Shown in pieces: positions 1 through 8,748 of a DNA stretch of 64,000 nucleotides (position 1 is its first letter; every line of letters starts with the position of its first letter). The notes under the pieces are model-generated. The model was given only the letters and a program-made list of their open reading frames with translations. It made no database searches and was not told the DNA's origin. This stretch comes from Bog-532 sp963830385 (GTDB lineage: Bacteria > Actinomycetota > Actinomycetes > Streptosporangiales > Streptosporangiaceae), in assembly GCA_963830385.1 (NCBI GenBank), contig CAWHMD010000008.1, positions 1-64,000 of the forward strand, written 5' to 3'. The position numbers and the translations under genes are program-made.

Positions 1-190
1 TCAGCAGGTAGTCGAGGGTCGTGACCAGGTCCACCGATTGGCTGGCCAGTCGCGCTGCCAGTTGCGTGTAGTCCCTGGCGGGGCCTGCCCGGCTGGTCCA
101 GTGCGGCGAGCACCTGGGCGGCATACGGGTGTGCCATGAGCCTTCGCAGGTCCAGGGCGGTAGGCGCAGCGTGATGGCGGCCTGTGACAT
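1..190 (-). pseudogene. Possible frameshifted gene running off the left edge
   Basis: Reading leftward from an ATG at 190, protein-like sequence appears in successive frames: an opening SQAAITLRLP, then ALDLRRLMAHPYAAQVLAAL, then DYTQLAARLASQSVDLVTTL up to the window edge. The pieces would join into one amphipathic, helix-rich product if two single-base frameshifts were corrected. The style recalls small helix-turn-helix proteins, but no family is recognised. The rest of the gene lies outside the window. This is a weak call based on composition only. Confidence 0.25.
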
Positions 191-298
191 TTGCTCATGC
201 GCGCGCATCCAGCAGGTGACCGACCTGGTCGCCTAGGCCCGAGACGGACCCGGGCGCCCCGTGTGGCACCGCGGGCGGCCTGCCCTGCCAGGCCTCGC

Positions 299-759
299 TC
301 ACGAGTTGTCCGCTGGGGTAGCGGCGGGCACCTGGTCCCAGATGCGGCCCGCGTGGCCGCTCTGCGCCCGCTGTTCGTCGGTCATGAGGGTTAAGTGCCC
401 GTGGTGCCAGCCGAAGGAGTGTCCGTCGGGGGCGAGGGTGTTCAAGTAACGGTGGCCATGTCGCAGATGCCTTCCTGGCTGGTGATCGGGCCGGACAGGG
501 TGGTGGTCTCTGCGGTGCGGCAGCGGACGTTGTTGTCGCCGCGGTGGTAGGCGGCCAGGATTGTTCCTATGTGCGCGCGCCGGGCGCGGGCCTGGGCTCG
601 GCTGGGGTGCGGGGTGGCGGGTACCTGGGCGATGTCGGGGTCGCTGCTGGTGAGCCAGCCCAGGGACAGCGCGAGCTCGGCGATCTGGCAGTGCCGGTGC
701 CAGCCGTTGGTTCGGTCGATCCAGCAGCCGGCGTCAGCCGGCGTGTCGGTGCGTCTCAT
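299..759 (-). pseudogene. Hypothetical protein, apparently frameshifted near 445
   Basis: From an ATG at 759 a 105-residue frame ends at a TGA at 442. The next frame then continues with natural-looking sequence (LNTLAPDGHSFGWHHGHL, MTDEQRAQSGHAGRIWDQV) to a TGA at 299-301. One base gained or lost around 442-453 would give a single protein of about 150 residues. It is the last gene of the leftward operon that begins at 3201, and its 5' end overlaps the preceding gene by 26 bases. No family is recognised. If the frame is as written, the product is the 105-residue form. Confidence 0.4.
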
Positions 760-1093
760 CAGGGGTGATCCTTGTGGTGTCCCGTCCGTCCGGCAGGTGC
801 CAGGCGCGGGTGAGCACGTGGGCGATGTCGTCGGCGGCCGTGGTGATGTCGCTGAGGGGGGCGATGCGGTCCAGGGTGGACCACCAGAACCACCAGTAGC
901 CGTCTTCGGGTGCGGCGTAAACGCACTCGTCTGGGTGACTGGCCTGGGGGCTGGTGATGTAGACGCAAGGGTGGGTCCGGTGGCCGCCCTGGGTCAGGAC
1001 GGTGGCGGTCAGGCCCCGGCGGGCCAGGGCGTCCGCCAGCTCTTGGGCCTGGCCGCGCGGGCCCGGGCATGGCGGCTGCTGGATGCTGCTCAT
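734..1093 (-). CDS. Hypothetical protein, 119 aa
   Basis: A soluble, Trp/His/Asp-containing protein with no recognised domain. The composition, with an N-terminal helix (GQAQELADALARRGL) followed by short strands and a DGYWWFWWSTLDRIAPL segment, looks like a small alpha/beta fold. Its ATG overlaps the TGA of the upstream gene in an ATGA at 1090-1093, so translation is probably coupled within the leftward operon 3201 to 299. The family is unknown. It is real rather than a shadow because it fits exactly into a chain of overlapping genes. Confidence 0.55.
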   Translation of the reverse strand: MSSIQQPPCPGPRGQAQELADALARRGLTATVLTQGGHRTHPCVYITSPQASHPDECVYAAPEDGYWWFWWSTLDRIAPLSDITTAADDIAHVLTRAWHLPDGRDTTRITPDETHRHAG

Positions 1094-1293
1094 TGGTCGG
1101 CCCGTCGGCTGTCGCCGGGGTCAGGTGGCCGGAGCTGGGCGGCTTGGATGATGAACATGAAGGTGTCGCGTTCGCGGGTGACCTGTTCCAGTTCGCCGGT
1201 CACTTGCTCTAGTTCGTCGCTCATGTAGCGCAGCCAGAGGCTCAGCATGATCAGGGCGATGGCCGAGCCGATGACGTACAGCGCCAGCATCAT
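1090..1293 (-). CDS. Small membrane-anchored coiled-coil protein, 67 aa
   Basis: Residues 2-22 form one hydrophobic membrane helix. A short heptad-like stretch with the repeat ELEQVTGELEQVTRERD follows and should form a coiled coil on one face of the membrane. Both ends overlap neighbours by the four bases ATGA (1290-1293 upstream, 1090-1093 downstream), so it is translationally coupled in the operon. The neighbour at 1290-1703 has the same architecture of one helix plus coiled coil, so the two may form a complex. The function is unknown. Confidence 0.6.
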   Translation of the reverse strand: MMLALYVIGSAIALIMLSLWLRYMSDELEQVTGELEQVTRERDTFMFIIQAAQLRPPDPGDSRRADQ

Positions 1294-1703
1294 GGGATGA
1301 CCTCCGGTACCGGTATGTCCTCAGTGACGTCCGGCTGGCTCTGGCTGGCGGGCAGGGCGTGCCGGCCGGGCCGGCGCCGTAGCGGCTGGGGTGCCTCCTC
1401 CTCGGGGGCGGCGATGTAGCCGATGAGGCCGTGGATCTGCTGGCTGACCAATTTGATGTGCCCGGCAACTTCCAGCGCCTGCCCGGTTTGGGCGAGGGCG
1501 GTTTCGACCTGGGCGAGCGCGGCCATGCAGCGTTCTTCGGCGCCTTGGGCGGCTTTTTTCGCCGCCAGCTGCCGGGCCTGGGCGCGGGTGGTCTCCCGCC
1601 GGGCCACGAACAGGGCTTCTTTGGTTTTTGTGTGCCGGTGATACAGCACCAAGATCGCGGCACTCAGCACCGCATATCCCGACACGACAAGGAAGATGAG
1701 CAT
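1290..1703 (-). CDS. Membrane-anchored coiled-coil protein, 137 aa
   Basis: An N-terminal hydrophobic helix (about residues 2-20, LIFLVVSGYAVLSAAILVLY) acts as a membrane anchor. It is followed by a long Ala/Glu/Arg/Gln-rich coiled coil (about residues 25-95) and a Pro-rich, Arg-rich tail with the acidic end DVTEDIPVPEVIP. The stop overlaps the start of the next small membrane protein in an ATGA. No domain family is recognised. The pair of single-helix coiled-coil proteins in one operon with a HATPase protein suggests a membrane scaffold, which is inference only. Confidence 0.55.
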   Translation of the reverse strand: MLIFLVVSGYAVLSAAILVLYHRHTKTKEALFVARRETTRAQARQLAAKKAAQGAEERCMAALAQVETALAQTGQALEVAGHIKLVSQQIHGLIGYIAAPEEEAPQPLRRRPGRHALPASQSQPDVTEDIPVPEVIP

Positions 1704-1835
1704 TTCTGCCTGCCTTAAGGGCTCATGGTGGGCAAAGGGAGCTACTCTGCGCCGCCTGGTCGGGCGCGGGACAGCCCGGCCTGGATGCCTGCCGCGGCTT
1801 CCCCTCCGGGGCAGGCACTCGTCTCCTGCTGGCGC

Positions 1836-1985
1836 CTATCCGGTTTTCTCTTGTTTTTCTTTCTCTCGTTTTTCCAGATACTGGTATCCCTTGGCCGTAA
1901 TTTCGTAGGGGACCGGGCTGTCGATATCGATCCGGTTCAGTATTTCCAGTGCTGTTTCCAGTAGTGCTCGTGCTGTTTGCAGCAT
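1836..1985 (-). CDS. Small hypothetical protein, 49 aa
   Basis: This short protein is rich in Glu, Lys and Ile, with a first helix LLETALEILNRI and a charged C-terminus EKREKEKQEKTG. It lies in a conspicuously AT-richer patch (about 1845-2010), unlike its neighbours, which may mean a separate origin. The ATG at 1985 is preferred because an ACAGGA stretch lies just upstream. An in-frame ATG at 2081 would add 32 arginine-rich residues. The segment SPVPYEITAKGYQYLEKR resembles the ends of small winged-helix proteins, but no family can be assigned. Confidence 0.4.
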   Translation of the reverse strand: MLQTARALLETALEILNRIDIDSPVPYEITAKGYQYLEKREKEKQEKTG

Positions 1986-2077
1986 TCCTGTTTTCTTTTC
2001 TGTGAATGGTGTGAGCAGTGGCCTTTTCCGGACAGGGCAGCCTGCCTTTCTGGTGGCGCCGCCTGGTCCTGTTCGCC

Positions 2078-2641
2078 TCACCTGCCTTCCTGGATCAGCG
2101 GCGCCCGGCCGCCATCGGCCAGGCCGGGAGTCATGCGCGGTTCGCGGTGGCCCCGCTGGGGGCCGGTGGGCGGTCCGCTGCGGACAACAACCCGCAGGGC
2201 GGGGCGGACGGGGGCGACCTCGCCGTAGCCGGTCGCCAGGTCGCCGTTCTGGCCGTCCCAGCGGACCCGGTACCCGTTGTTGCTGGCGGCGGTGATGGTG
2301 CCGTGCCAGCTCGGGTCGGCGTCCGGGTCCAGCTCATAGACCCGGTCACCGACGGCGAGGTCCGGGTCCTCGATACCCACCGATTGCCGGGCGTGCCGGA
2401 TGCACAGGCCAGCGAACTGCTCGGGGCCGGCGGTGGGCTCGGCGGGTGGGGCCGGGTGCGCGCAGTACTCGAACCCGGGCAGCCCGCTCCCGGTCTGGTA
2501 CCAGCAGCGGCCGGCCGCGCGGAGCTGCCGTTCGGCCTCACCGGCGTACATGACCTGGGCCGGGCCCTCGGGCGGCGCGGCGGCGATCTGCCCGGCGGTC
2601 ACCCGCCGCACGCGGACGGCATCGGAGTCGCTGTGACTCAT
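2078..2641 (-). CDS. Hypothetical protein, 187 aa, with SH3/Tudor-like C-terminal half
   Basis: The N-terminal half contains scattered Cys residues (GRCWYQ, FEYCAHP, LCIRHAR) and could bind a metal. The segment from about residue 95, with VGDRVYELDPDADPSW, GTITAASNNGYRVRWDG and a final VAPVRPALRVVV, has the strand pattern of small SH3/Tudor-like barrels. The ATG overlaps the TGA of the upstream HATPase gene in an ATGA (2638-2641), so the two are coupled. No named family is recognised, and the barrel assignment is inferred from pattern only. Confidence 0.5.
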   Translation of the reverse strand: MSHSDSDAVRVRRVTAGQIAAAPPEGPAQVMYAGEAERQLRAAGRCWYQTGSGLPGFEYCAHPAPPAEPTAGPEQFAGLCIRHARQSVGIEDPDLAVGDRVYELDPDADPSWHGTITAASNNGYRVRWDGQNGDLATGYGEVAPVRPALRVVVRSGPPTGPQRGHREPRMTPGLADGGRAPLIQEGR

Positions 2642-3201
2642 CGCAGAGCCTCCTTCGGGCCGCTATTCATGGGCTGGTGGCTGTCGCTGCCGTAGCTGAT
2701 GCGGAACCAGGTCCACCGGCCGGTCCCGGCCCGCTGGCTCCACCAGCCGCTGGTGACCGCGGCCACCAGAGCCAGCCCCCGGCCGTGCTCGGCCAACTGG
2801 TCTGCGCCCGCGTCTTTGGGCTCGCCGATCCCGCCGTCGTCGCGGACTCCGACCACGGCGGCTTCTGGCCCGTCGGTGATCACGACTAGGACGACCACGC
2901 CGCCACGGCCGGAAGCGGTGTGGGTCAGCGCGTTGGTCACCAGTTCGGAGGTGGCCAGCGCGGCGTCAGCGGCGGTGTCCGGGTGCCCGGCCAGTGCGCG
3001 CCGGACCAGGGTGCGGGCTTGGGCCACCGAGGCCGGCTCGCCGGGCAGCACCCACGCTCGCCCCGCGCTCACCGCGGCCACCGTGTCCCGGCCCGGTGCG
3101 GCAGCGTGCCGCAGCTGGCGGCCAGCGCCAGCGGCCCGGCGGCGCTGATGGCCTTGCGGCCCGGCAGGCCCAGGCCGCGGGCGGCCCGCGAGCGCCGTCA
3201 T
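2638..3201 (-). CDS. ATP-binding protein, HATPase_c / anti-sigma-factor kinase type
   Basis: This is a GHKL ATPase of the RsbW/SpoIIAB-like group common in actinomycetes. These proteins bind ATP and usually hold or phosphorylate an anti-sigma antagonist. Visible motifs are the N-box ATSELVTNALTHT (about residue 85), the G1 region VRDDGGIG and the G2 region GRGLALVAAVTSGW. The first 55 residues are Arg/Gly/Pro-rich and poorly conserved in style, so the true start may lie downstream near GRAWVLPGEP. It is the first gene of the leftward operon of small unknown proteins (to 299), to which it is coupled by ATGA. No sigma factor lies next to it. Confidence 0.75.
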   Translation of the reverse strand: MTALAGRPRPGPAGPQGHQRRRAAGAGRQLRHAAAPGRDTVAAVSAGRAWVLPGEPASVAQARTLVRRALAGHPDTAADAALATSELVTNALTHTASGRGGVVVLVVITDGPEAAVVGVRDDGGIGEPKDAGADQLAEHGRGLALVAAVTSGWWSQRAGTGRWTWFRISYGSDSHQPMNSGPKEALR

Positions 3202-3314
3202 CGGTCCGCAGCGGCCCTACCTGCCTATCGCGGCCTGGTTACAGTGGACCGAGCGGGACACCTTCGCGTTCGGGAGCGCCCGCGATGTGCACCCCCGTGC
3301 GAAGGATGGTGGCC

Positions 3315-4577
3315 ATGAGCGGCATCCAGGAGATCCTGGCCGGCTACGGCGGCCTCCAGGCCGCCCAGGAAGCTTTCTACAAGGATCTGCACCAGCATCC
3401 TGAGCTGTCTCACCAGGAGCACCGCACCGCTCAGCGCGTCGCGGAGCAATTGCAGGAGTACGGCTGCACGGTTCAGGACGGCATCGGCGGCACCGGCGTG
3501 GTCGGCACGCTGTCCAACGGCGACGGGCCCACCGTGCTGGTCCGGGCGGACATGGACGCCCTGCCGGTCAAGGAGGACACCAGCGCGGACTACGCGAGCA
3601 CTGCGACCGCCCAGGACGCCGGCGGCAACGAGGTACCGGTGGCCCACGCCTGCGGCCACGACATCCACGTGTCCTGCCTGCTCGGCCTGACCAAGCTCAT
3701 GGCCTCTTCCCAAGGCCAGTGGAACGGCACCCTGCTGGCGTTGTTCCAGCCCGCCGAGGAAACCGGCGACGGCGCCCAGGGAATGGTCGACGACGGCCTG
3801 CTCACGCGCATCCCCGCCCCGGACGTGGCCCTGGCCCAGCATGTTCTCCGCGGCGTCTCCGGCACCGCGGGGACCCATTCCGGGCCCTTTTTGTCCGCCG
3901 CCGACAGCATCAAGATCACCGTGTACGGCCGTGGCGGCCACGGTTCCATGCCGCAGAACACCATCGATCCGGTGGTGCTCGCCGCCATGATCGTCGTCCG
4001 GCTGCAGACCGTCGTGTCCCGCGAGATCGCGCCCACCCAGACCGCCGTGCTGACCGTCGGCAGCAGCCAGGCCGGCACCACGAGCAACGTCATCCCCGAC
4101 CAGGCCGTGCTGCAGCTCAACACACGCAGCTATACGCAGCAGACCCGCGAGCGCATGCTGGCCGCGATCCAGCGGATCGTGCGCGCCGAATGCCAGGCCG
4201 CCGGCTCACCCAAAGACCCTGACTTCGAAACCCTCGACAGCTACCCGCTCACCGACAACGACCCCGGCACCACCGGCCGGGTGGCCGCCGCGTTCGGTGC
4301 GTACTTCGGTAACCGCGCCCTGCCATGGGATCAGCAGACCGCCAGCGAGGACTTCAGCAACATTCCCCGGGCCGCCGGCATCCCGTACACCTTTTGGGCT
4401 TTGGGCGGCACCGACCCACAGACCTACCGCACCGCCGAGAAGAACGGCCGCGTGGACGAGCTACCGGCCAACCACTCCCCGAAGTTCCTGCCGGTGCTGC
4501 AGCCCACCCTGCGCACCGGCACCGAGGCCCTGGCTGCTGCGGCCCTGGCCTGGCTGGCCCCGCACTCAGGATCATGA
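3315..4577 (+). CDS. M20 family metallo-amidohydrolase (amidase/carboxypeptidase type)
   Basis: This 420-residue protein is an M20D-type peptidase/aminoacylase (hippurate hydrolase, IAA-amino-acid hydrolase group), which cleaves N-acyl amino acids with a dinuclear metal site. Ligand motifs are visible: LHQHPELS near residue 26, VRADMDALP at 77-84, HACGHDIH at 111-118, QPAEE at 145-149, and the dimerisation-domain GGHGSMP segment. A C-terminal TASEDFSNIPR supplies the usual Glu-Asp motif. The start at 3315 is preferred because GAAGG lies 10 bases upstream; an in-frame ATG at 3306 is the alternative. It is intact and of normal length. It diverges from the HATPase operon and is followed closely by the UPF0126 gene. 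Confidence 0.9.
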   Translation: MSGIQEILAGYGGLQAAQEAFYKDLHQHPELSHQEHRTAQRVAEQLQEYGCTVQDGIGGTGVVGTLSNGDGPTVLVRADMDALPVKEDTSADYASTATAQDAGGNEVPVAHACGHDIHVSCLLGLTKLMASSQGQWNGTLLALFQPAEETGDGAQGMVDDGLLTRIPAPDVALAQHVLRGVSGTAGTHSGPFLSAADSIKITVYGRGGHGSMPQNTIDPVVLAAMIVVRLQTVVSREIAPTQTAVLTVGSSQAGTTSNVIPDQAVLQLNTRSYTQQTRERMLAAIQRIVRAECQAAGSPKDPDFETLDSYPLTDNDPGTTGRVAAAFGAYFGNRALPWDQQTASEDFSNIPRAAGIPYTFWALGGTDPQTYRTAEKNGRVDELPANHSPKFLPVLQPTLRTGTEALAAAALAWLAPHSGS

Positions 4578-4595
4578 CCGGCCAGGCAATAGGGC

Positions 4596-5240
4596 ATGCT
4601 GGCAGTCATGGCCGAACCGCCGCTGCTGCTCGCGCTGGACCTGACCGGCACGTTCGCGTTCGCGCTCAACGGCGCGATCACCGGCCTGGAAGCAGCCAAG
4701 CTTGACATCATCGGGATGCTGACCCTCGGCATGGTCACCGCCCTTGGCGGCGGTATCCTGCGCGACATTCTCATCAGCGCGTTGCCGCCGGCCACCTTCA
4801 GCTCCTGGTCCTACCTGGCGGTAGCCGCCGGCGGGGCGCTGATCGCGTTCTTCCTCAGCCGGCAACTACGGCGATTCAGCCTGACGATCCTGCTGCTGGA
4901 CGCCGCCGGCCTGAGCCTGTTCTGCGTCACCGGCGCGACCAAATCCCTGGAATACGGCCTCGGCCCCGCGCAGGCCGTCCTCCTCGGAGCCGTCACCGCC
5001 GTCGGCGGCGGGACGATCCGCGACGTCCTGGTCCGCCAGGTCCCGACAGTCCTCTCCAGCGGCCTGTACGCCATCCCCGCCCTGGTCGGCGCCGCGATCG
5101 CGGTAACCGCTTCGCGTACCGGGGTCTACGGCCTCCCCGCCGCTCTCGGAGCCGCCGCAGCCTGCTTCCTGATCCGGCTGGTCGGCATCCGCTACCACGT
5201 CAACGCACCCATCGCACCCGAGGCCAAGAGCAAGGAGTGA
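4596..5240 (+). CDS. UPF0126 / trimeric intracellular cation channel family membrane protein
   Basis: A polytopic membrane protein of about 210 residues made of two related UPF0126 halves. Each half carries the family glycine motif: ALGGGILRDIL in the first half and AVGGGTIRDVL in the second. About seven transmembrane helices are expected. Bacterial homologues of TRIC channels conduct K+ or related cations in vitro, but their physiological role is unsettled. The start may be 4596 or the in-frame ATG at 4608, which gives the usual short N-terminus. It begins 18 bases after the M20 gene and is probably co-transcribed with it. Confidence 0.85.
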   Translation: MLAVMAEPPLLLALDLTGTFAFALNGAITGLEAAKLDIIGMLTLGMVTALGGGILRDILISALPPATFSSWSYLAVAAGGALIAFFLSRQLRRFSLTILLLDAAGLSLFCVTGATKSLEYGLGPAQAVLLGAVTAVGGGTIRDVLVRQVPTVLSSGLYAIPALVGAAIAVTASRTGVYGLPAALGAAAACFLIRLVGIRYHVNAPIAPEAKSKE

Positions 5241-5541
5241 GCACAGTGGCCAGGGTGCGGATCGAGATCACCTCGGCGCGGGCCGAGACCAGCGCCCACG
5301 TGCGTTCCCGTTCGGCCTGGCCAGCCGCCACGCGGCACGGGAGACACGGGTTAGGACCCGCCGCTCCCGCCGGGCCGCCGCGATCCGCTCGCTGATCGTC
5401 ACCCGCCCAGCCTGCCAGCCGGGTTCAGGAAACTGGACGCCGTAGCGGTGCTCACGGCTCGATTGTTACCGGCACTCGGTGAAGGTCCGCGACGTGCCGC
5501 GCTGGGCGGCTGTAACGTGACGGGCAGGGCTGCCAGCGGGG
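5241..5541. other. Intergenic, no gene recognised
   Basis: A short GTG-started frame follows the UPF0126 stop (VARVRIEITSARAETS) and ends within about 50 codons. It looks like the start of a lost gene, but nothing can be identified. No terminator hairpin was obvious. Confidence 0.3.
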
Positions 5542-6162
5542 TCATCCGTCCGCCCGGGCTTGGCTGGCTGCCCGGCGCCGCTTGAGGTACCAGCGCACGA
5601 TTTCAACGCCGGCTGCCACGGCAAAGGCGATCCCAAGCGCGACCACAAGCCCTTTCCAGGGCGCATTCTCGAACGCCCGCCCGCCGAAGTATCCGAGGAG
5701 CGACGCGTACAAGGCCCAGATGAGCGCCGCAATGGCATCGAACACGGCGAAGCGCCGCCATGGGAACGCCAGGGTGCCCGCCGCCAGGGTGACCGCGGTC
5801 CGCCCGCCCGGGATGAAGCGAGCGACCAGGATCAGTTCGCCTCCGCGCTGGGTGAGCTGGCGCTCGGCCCAGTCGAGGGTCTTCTGTGCCTTGCCGCCGC
5901 GCAAGAAGCGTTTGGTCGCGCGGGTGCCGAACCGGCGACCGACCAGGTAGGCGGTGTTGTCGCCGAGAAATGCGCCGCAGGCCGCGACGACGATGATCAG
6001 CGGCAGGTAGAGGCCGCCTGCCGCGGCCACCACGCCCGCCGTGATCACCGAAGCCTCGCTCGGCACTACCGGCACGAGCACATCCAGGAAGGCGAAGAGG
6101 AAGACAATGCCGTACGCCCACCCGGACGCTTCCGAGACCAGCTGCGTGAACTGACCAAACAC
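5542..6162 (-). CDS. DedA family membrane protein (VTT domain)
   Basis: This is a 206-residue DedA/SNARE-associated membrane protein; the family includes undecaprenyl-phosphate and phospholipid translocases. Family features are the acidic N-terminal helix region LDVLVPVVPSEA, GAFLGDNTAYLVGRRFG, the amphipathic ARFIPGGRTAV with its conserved Arg-Phe-x-Pro-Gly-x-Arg motif, and FDAIAALIWAL. The C-terminus is a helix plus a basic tail (VRWYLKRRRAA). The length is normal and the frame is intact. It is transcribed towards the UPF0126 gene, with about 300 bases between the two stops. Start ATG at 6162. Confidence 0.9.
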   Translation of the reverse strand: MFGQFTQLVSEASGWAYGIVFLFAFLDVLVPVVPSEASVITAGVVAAAGGLYLPLIIVVAACGAFLGDNTAYLVGRRFGTRATKRFLRGGKAQKTLDWAERQLTQRGGELILVARFIPGGRTAVTLAAGTLAFPWRRFAVFDAIAALIWALYASLLGYFGGRAFENAPWKGLVVALGIAFAVAAGVEIVRWYLKRRRAASQARADG

Positions 6163-6352
6163 GGCGGCTAGTCACTCAAGTGACAGTGACCTGCAACAGA
6201 ACGCCAGGCCACGGGACGGCCTCTGGGCGGTGAGCGTCAGCATGATCAGCGTTGGCCACCCCCCGACCCTATGCGGCCCGCGCACTGGTTCCCGCCAACG
6301 CCAGGTCGTTGTACTGGCCTCCCGCTTGGCCGGGTATGGGACGTTCGAGCGA

Positions 6353-7067
6353 ATGAGGTTGGTGGGAGGTCCCCTGCTTGAGGTACTGGCGTTCGTTCTC
6401 GCCGCTGTCGCGGTCATCGTGGTTGTCCAGGCCTGGCCGACAAGACGGGCCTGCCGGCTGCTGCGCTGCTCACCGTCAGCGGGCTGATCTATGCTGTTCT
6501 CCCGGGTCCGGACGTCAGGCTGGGTCCGGGCGTGATCCTGACGTTCGTGATCCCGCCGCTGATCTACAGCGCAGCGCTCAACTCCTCCCTGCTGGCCATC
6601 CGGAAGAACCTGCGGGTAGTCGTCAGCTTGTCCATCGGGCTCGTGCTGGCCACCGCCTTGGTCGTCGGCGTGGGCATTGACCTGTTTGTCCCCGGGGCGG
6701 GCCTGGCGGCTGGCACCGCCCTGAGCGCTGCTGTTGCCCCGTCCGACCCGGTAGCCGCGCTGGCGGTCGGCGGCCGCGCCGACCTGCCGGCCCGCTTATC
6801 ACCATCATCGAGGGCGAAGGCCTGCTCAACGACGCCACCGCCCTGACCACCCTGACCGTGGCGGTCAGCGCGGCGACCAGCGGTGGCTTCTCCCTGGGCG
6901 CGGCCCTGCTTCGCTTCCTGGTTGCGGCCGCCGGCGGCCTGCTGGCCGGCGTCATCGTCGCGATCGCCGTGCGCGGGGTCCGGACTGCCGTCCGCGACCT
7001 GTGCGTGCCGAGAATCTCGTCCGCGGCTGTGACCAGCAGCGTTGCTCTCCGAGCCGTCCGGCCGTGA
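6353..7067 (+). pseudogene. Na+/H+ antiporter (CPA1/NhaP-like), frameshifted and truncated
   Basis: Three successive frames carry consecutive parts of a monovalent cation/proton antiporter. The first helix starts at 6353 (LLEVLAFVLAAVAVIVVV). A second frame has ILTFVIPPLIYSAALNSSLL and the transport motif AVAPSDPVAALAV. A third has IIEGEGLLNDATALTTLT from about 6805. Breaks lie near 6440 and 6795. Only the first half of the usual 500-plus residues is present; the frame then dissolves and is followed by a transposase-like remnant at 7080. It cannot encode a working antiporter as written. Confidence 0.75.
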
Positions 7068-7079
7068 TGATCACCGGTC

Positions 7080-7232
7080 ATGTGCCTGCGGTTCGTCTTC
7101 CTCCTGCTCACGCGGATGACCTCGTGGCTCCGGTTGTCCCGGCGTGAGGAAGCGTGGCAGACCGCCGAGATCTTGATCCTGCGCCACCAGCTCGCCGTCC
7201 TGCAACGGCGGCAGCCGCGCCGCCCGCGGTGA
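7080..7232 (+). pseudogene. N-terminal remnant of an integrase/transposase
   Basis: A 50-codon frame starts at ATG 7080 and ends at TGA 7230-7232. It contains LRLSRREEAWQTAEILILRH and QLAVLQRRQPRRPR, which is the characteristic N-terminus of a widespread actinobacterial rve-type integrase/IS481-like family. The remaining helix-turn-helix and DDE domains are absent. It directly follows the truncated antiporter, so it probably marks an old insertion and deletion. Confidence 0.6.
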
Positions 7233-7690
7233 CCGTGAACGTCGGACCGAACGGATCATGCGTCACATCGACAGACAGCCCGCCGCCCGAACCGCTGGGG
7301 ACCGGCCTCGCCGGGACAAGGCTGAAGAGGGTGTGGGGTGCCAGAAGTCTGCCTGGCCTGTGAGCTGCAGTGATGACCAGGGTCAGTCGTGGGCCATCAT
7401 GATCATCCGTGTCCTTCCGCTTGCTCTACCTCATCTTCATCCGGCACAGCGTGTAGGTCCCCGCGGTTGCCATGATCACCTGGTTGCCGACCAGCCGGGC
7501 GGGATCCAGCCCCCGCCGCGCGAACACCCAGGTGTTCTTCACCGCCAGCCAGGACTCCCGCGCCACGTGGACCCACCGGCGCTCGGCCACGCCGTCCACG
7601 GCCGCCACGATCACGCCGTCGGTCGCTGCATGGACGGCTGCCCCCAGCCGTAGCAGTCCCGCGTCCGCCCCCCGATCAGCAACCAGCGCA
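7233..7690. other. No gene recognised
   Basis: Only short discontinuous frames are present. A minus-strand stretch around 7430-7610 (HVARESWLAVKNTWVFARRG) looks protein-like but could not be identified. Confidence 0.3.
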
Positions 7691-7699
7691 GGCTGCCGG

Positions 7700-7920
7700 C
7701 CCTGCCTACCGACCAGCGTGACGTCCGCGCCACCGGGCTGATCCTGGCATTGGCCGTCGCGGACCTGGACGGTGAGCTGGCCCGGCTGCAGGCCGGGGAG
7801 TGGCGATCACCATGCCGCTGACCACCGAGGAATGGGCCGAGCGGGCGTTCCAGGTCCGCGACCCGAACGGCGTGATCGTCCGGCAGGCGCGGTGGCGGTC
7901 GGTCATCACGTCACTCCCTC
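7700..7920 (+). pseudogene. VOC/glyoxalase family protein remnant, frameshifted
   Basis: The frame around 7710-7800 reads ATGLILALAVADLDGELARL. After a one-base shift near 7800 it continues as ITMPLTTEEWAERAFQVRDP and NGVIVRQARW. This is the C-terminal half of a vicinal-oxygen-chelate (glyoxalase/bleomycin resistance) protein, with the typical Phe-x-x-Arg-Asp-Pro-x-Gly ending. The N-terminal half is missing. It is a non-functional fragment. Confidence 0.6.
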
Positions 7921-8178
7921 ACGGCCCCTGTATCCGACCGCCCGGCGCGGCGCCGTGCGCAGCCGGACCGTGACCTGACCTATTGGCAGGCGGCGGAAGT
8001 GGCCGCCGGATGCAGGCCAGATGGATCCTGGGTGAAGCCGCACAGCCTTCATCAGGGCATCACACCGGCTGCGCCACGACTTCACGGGCCGCGGCTACCA
8101 TTTCGCCATAGTGACGCAACCGAATCCCCTCCCGAGGGGCAGGTGCCGGTCCTAGGCGGCAGCGGAGGTGGTGCCCGG

Positions 8179-8748
8179 ATGACCCGCCAGCCATGCTCTG
8201 CCGGCGGCCGCCCGGCCCGGGATCGCCGCCGGGGGATGCCCGCAGGGACGATTGCCGCCTATGCGGCCGCGGCGGCCGCGTTCGGCTACGCGGCGGTCAG
8301 CCTGTACTGGGCCGCGGGCGGGACCCTGCTGCTCGGCACCCTCGGCGGAACCATGGAGAACATCGCCCGCCGCGGCGGACTGGCCGCCGTCGCGCTGGGC
8401 CTGACCGCCACCGTGCTGAAGGCGGCAGGCGGCATTCTGGCGCTTGCGCTGGTCCGCCCGTGGGGCCGCATCGTCCGGCGGAAATGGCGGCTCACGGTCG
8501 CGGGCATCGCCAGCGCGGTGCTGATCTGCTATGGCGCGGTCCAGGTGGGGGCCGGGACGCTGGTGCTGTCCGGCGCGGTGCATCCGCGCGGCGCGGTCGA
8601 CCGTGACGCGCTGCGCTGGCATGTTGGCCTCTGGGACATGTGGTTCCTGGTCTGGGGGTTGCTGCTCGCGGTCGCGGTCGCGGCCGTGGCCCGCTGGCGG
8701 CACCAACCATCACCGTCGCCACCGCCAGCCGCGCAAAATAGGACCTGA
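8179..8748 (+). CDS. DUF3995-type integral membrane protein (copy 1), 189 aa
   Basis: A polytopic membrane protein with about four helices. Shared family features are AYAAVSLYW-type first-helix residues (here FGYAAVSLYWAAGGTLLLG), a Gly-rich loop, LSGAVHPRGAVDRDALRWH, and the closing GLWDMWFLVWGLLLAV. The ATG at 8179 has GGAGG 10 bases upstream. A clear paralogue lies at 36089-36754 and a more distant one at 37214-37840. The function of the family is unknown. The frame is intact, unlike its neighbours on both sides. Confidence 0.8.
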   Translation: MTRQPCSAGGRPARDRRRGMPAGTIAAYAAAAAAFGYAAVSLYWAAGGTLLLGTLGGTMENIARRGGLAAVALGLTATVLKAAGGILALALVRPWGRIVRRKWRLTVAGIASAVLICYGAVQVGAGTLVLSGAVHPRGAVDRDALRWHVGLWDMWFLVWGLLLAVAVAAVARWRHQPSPSPPPAAQNRT

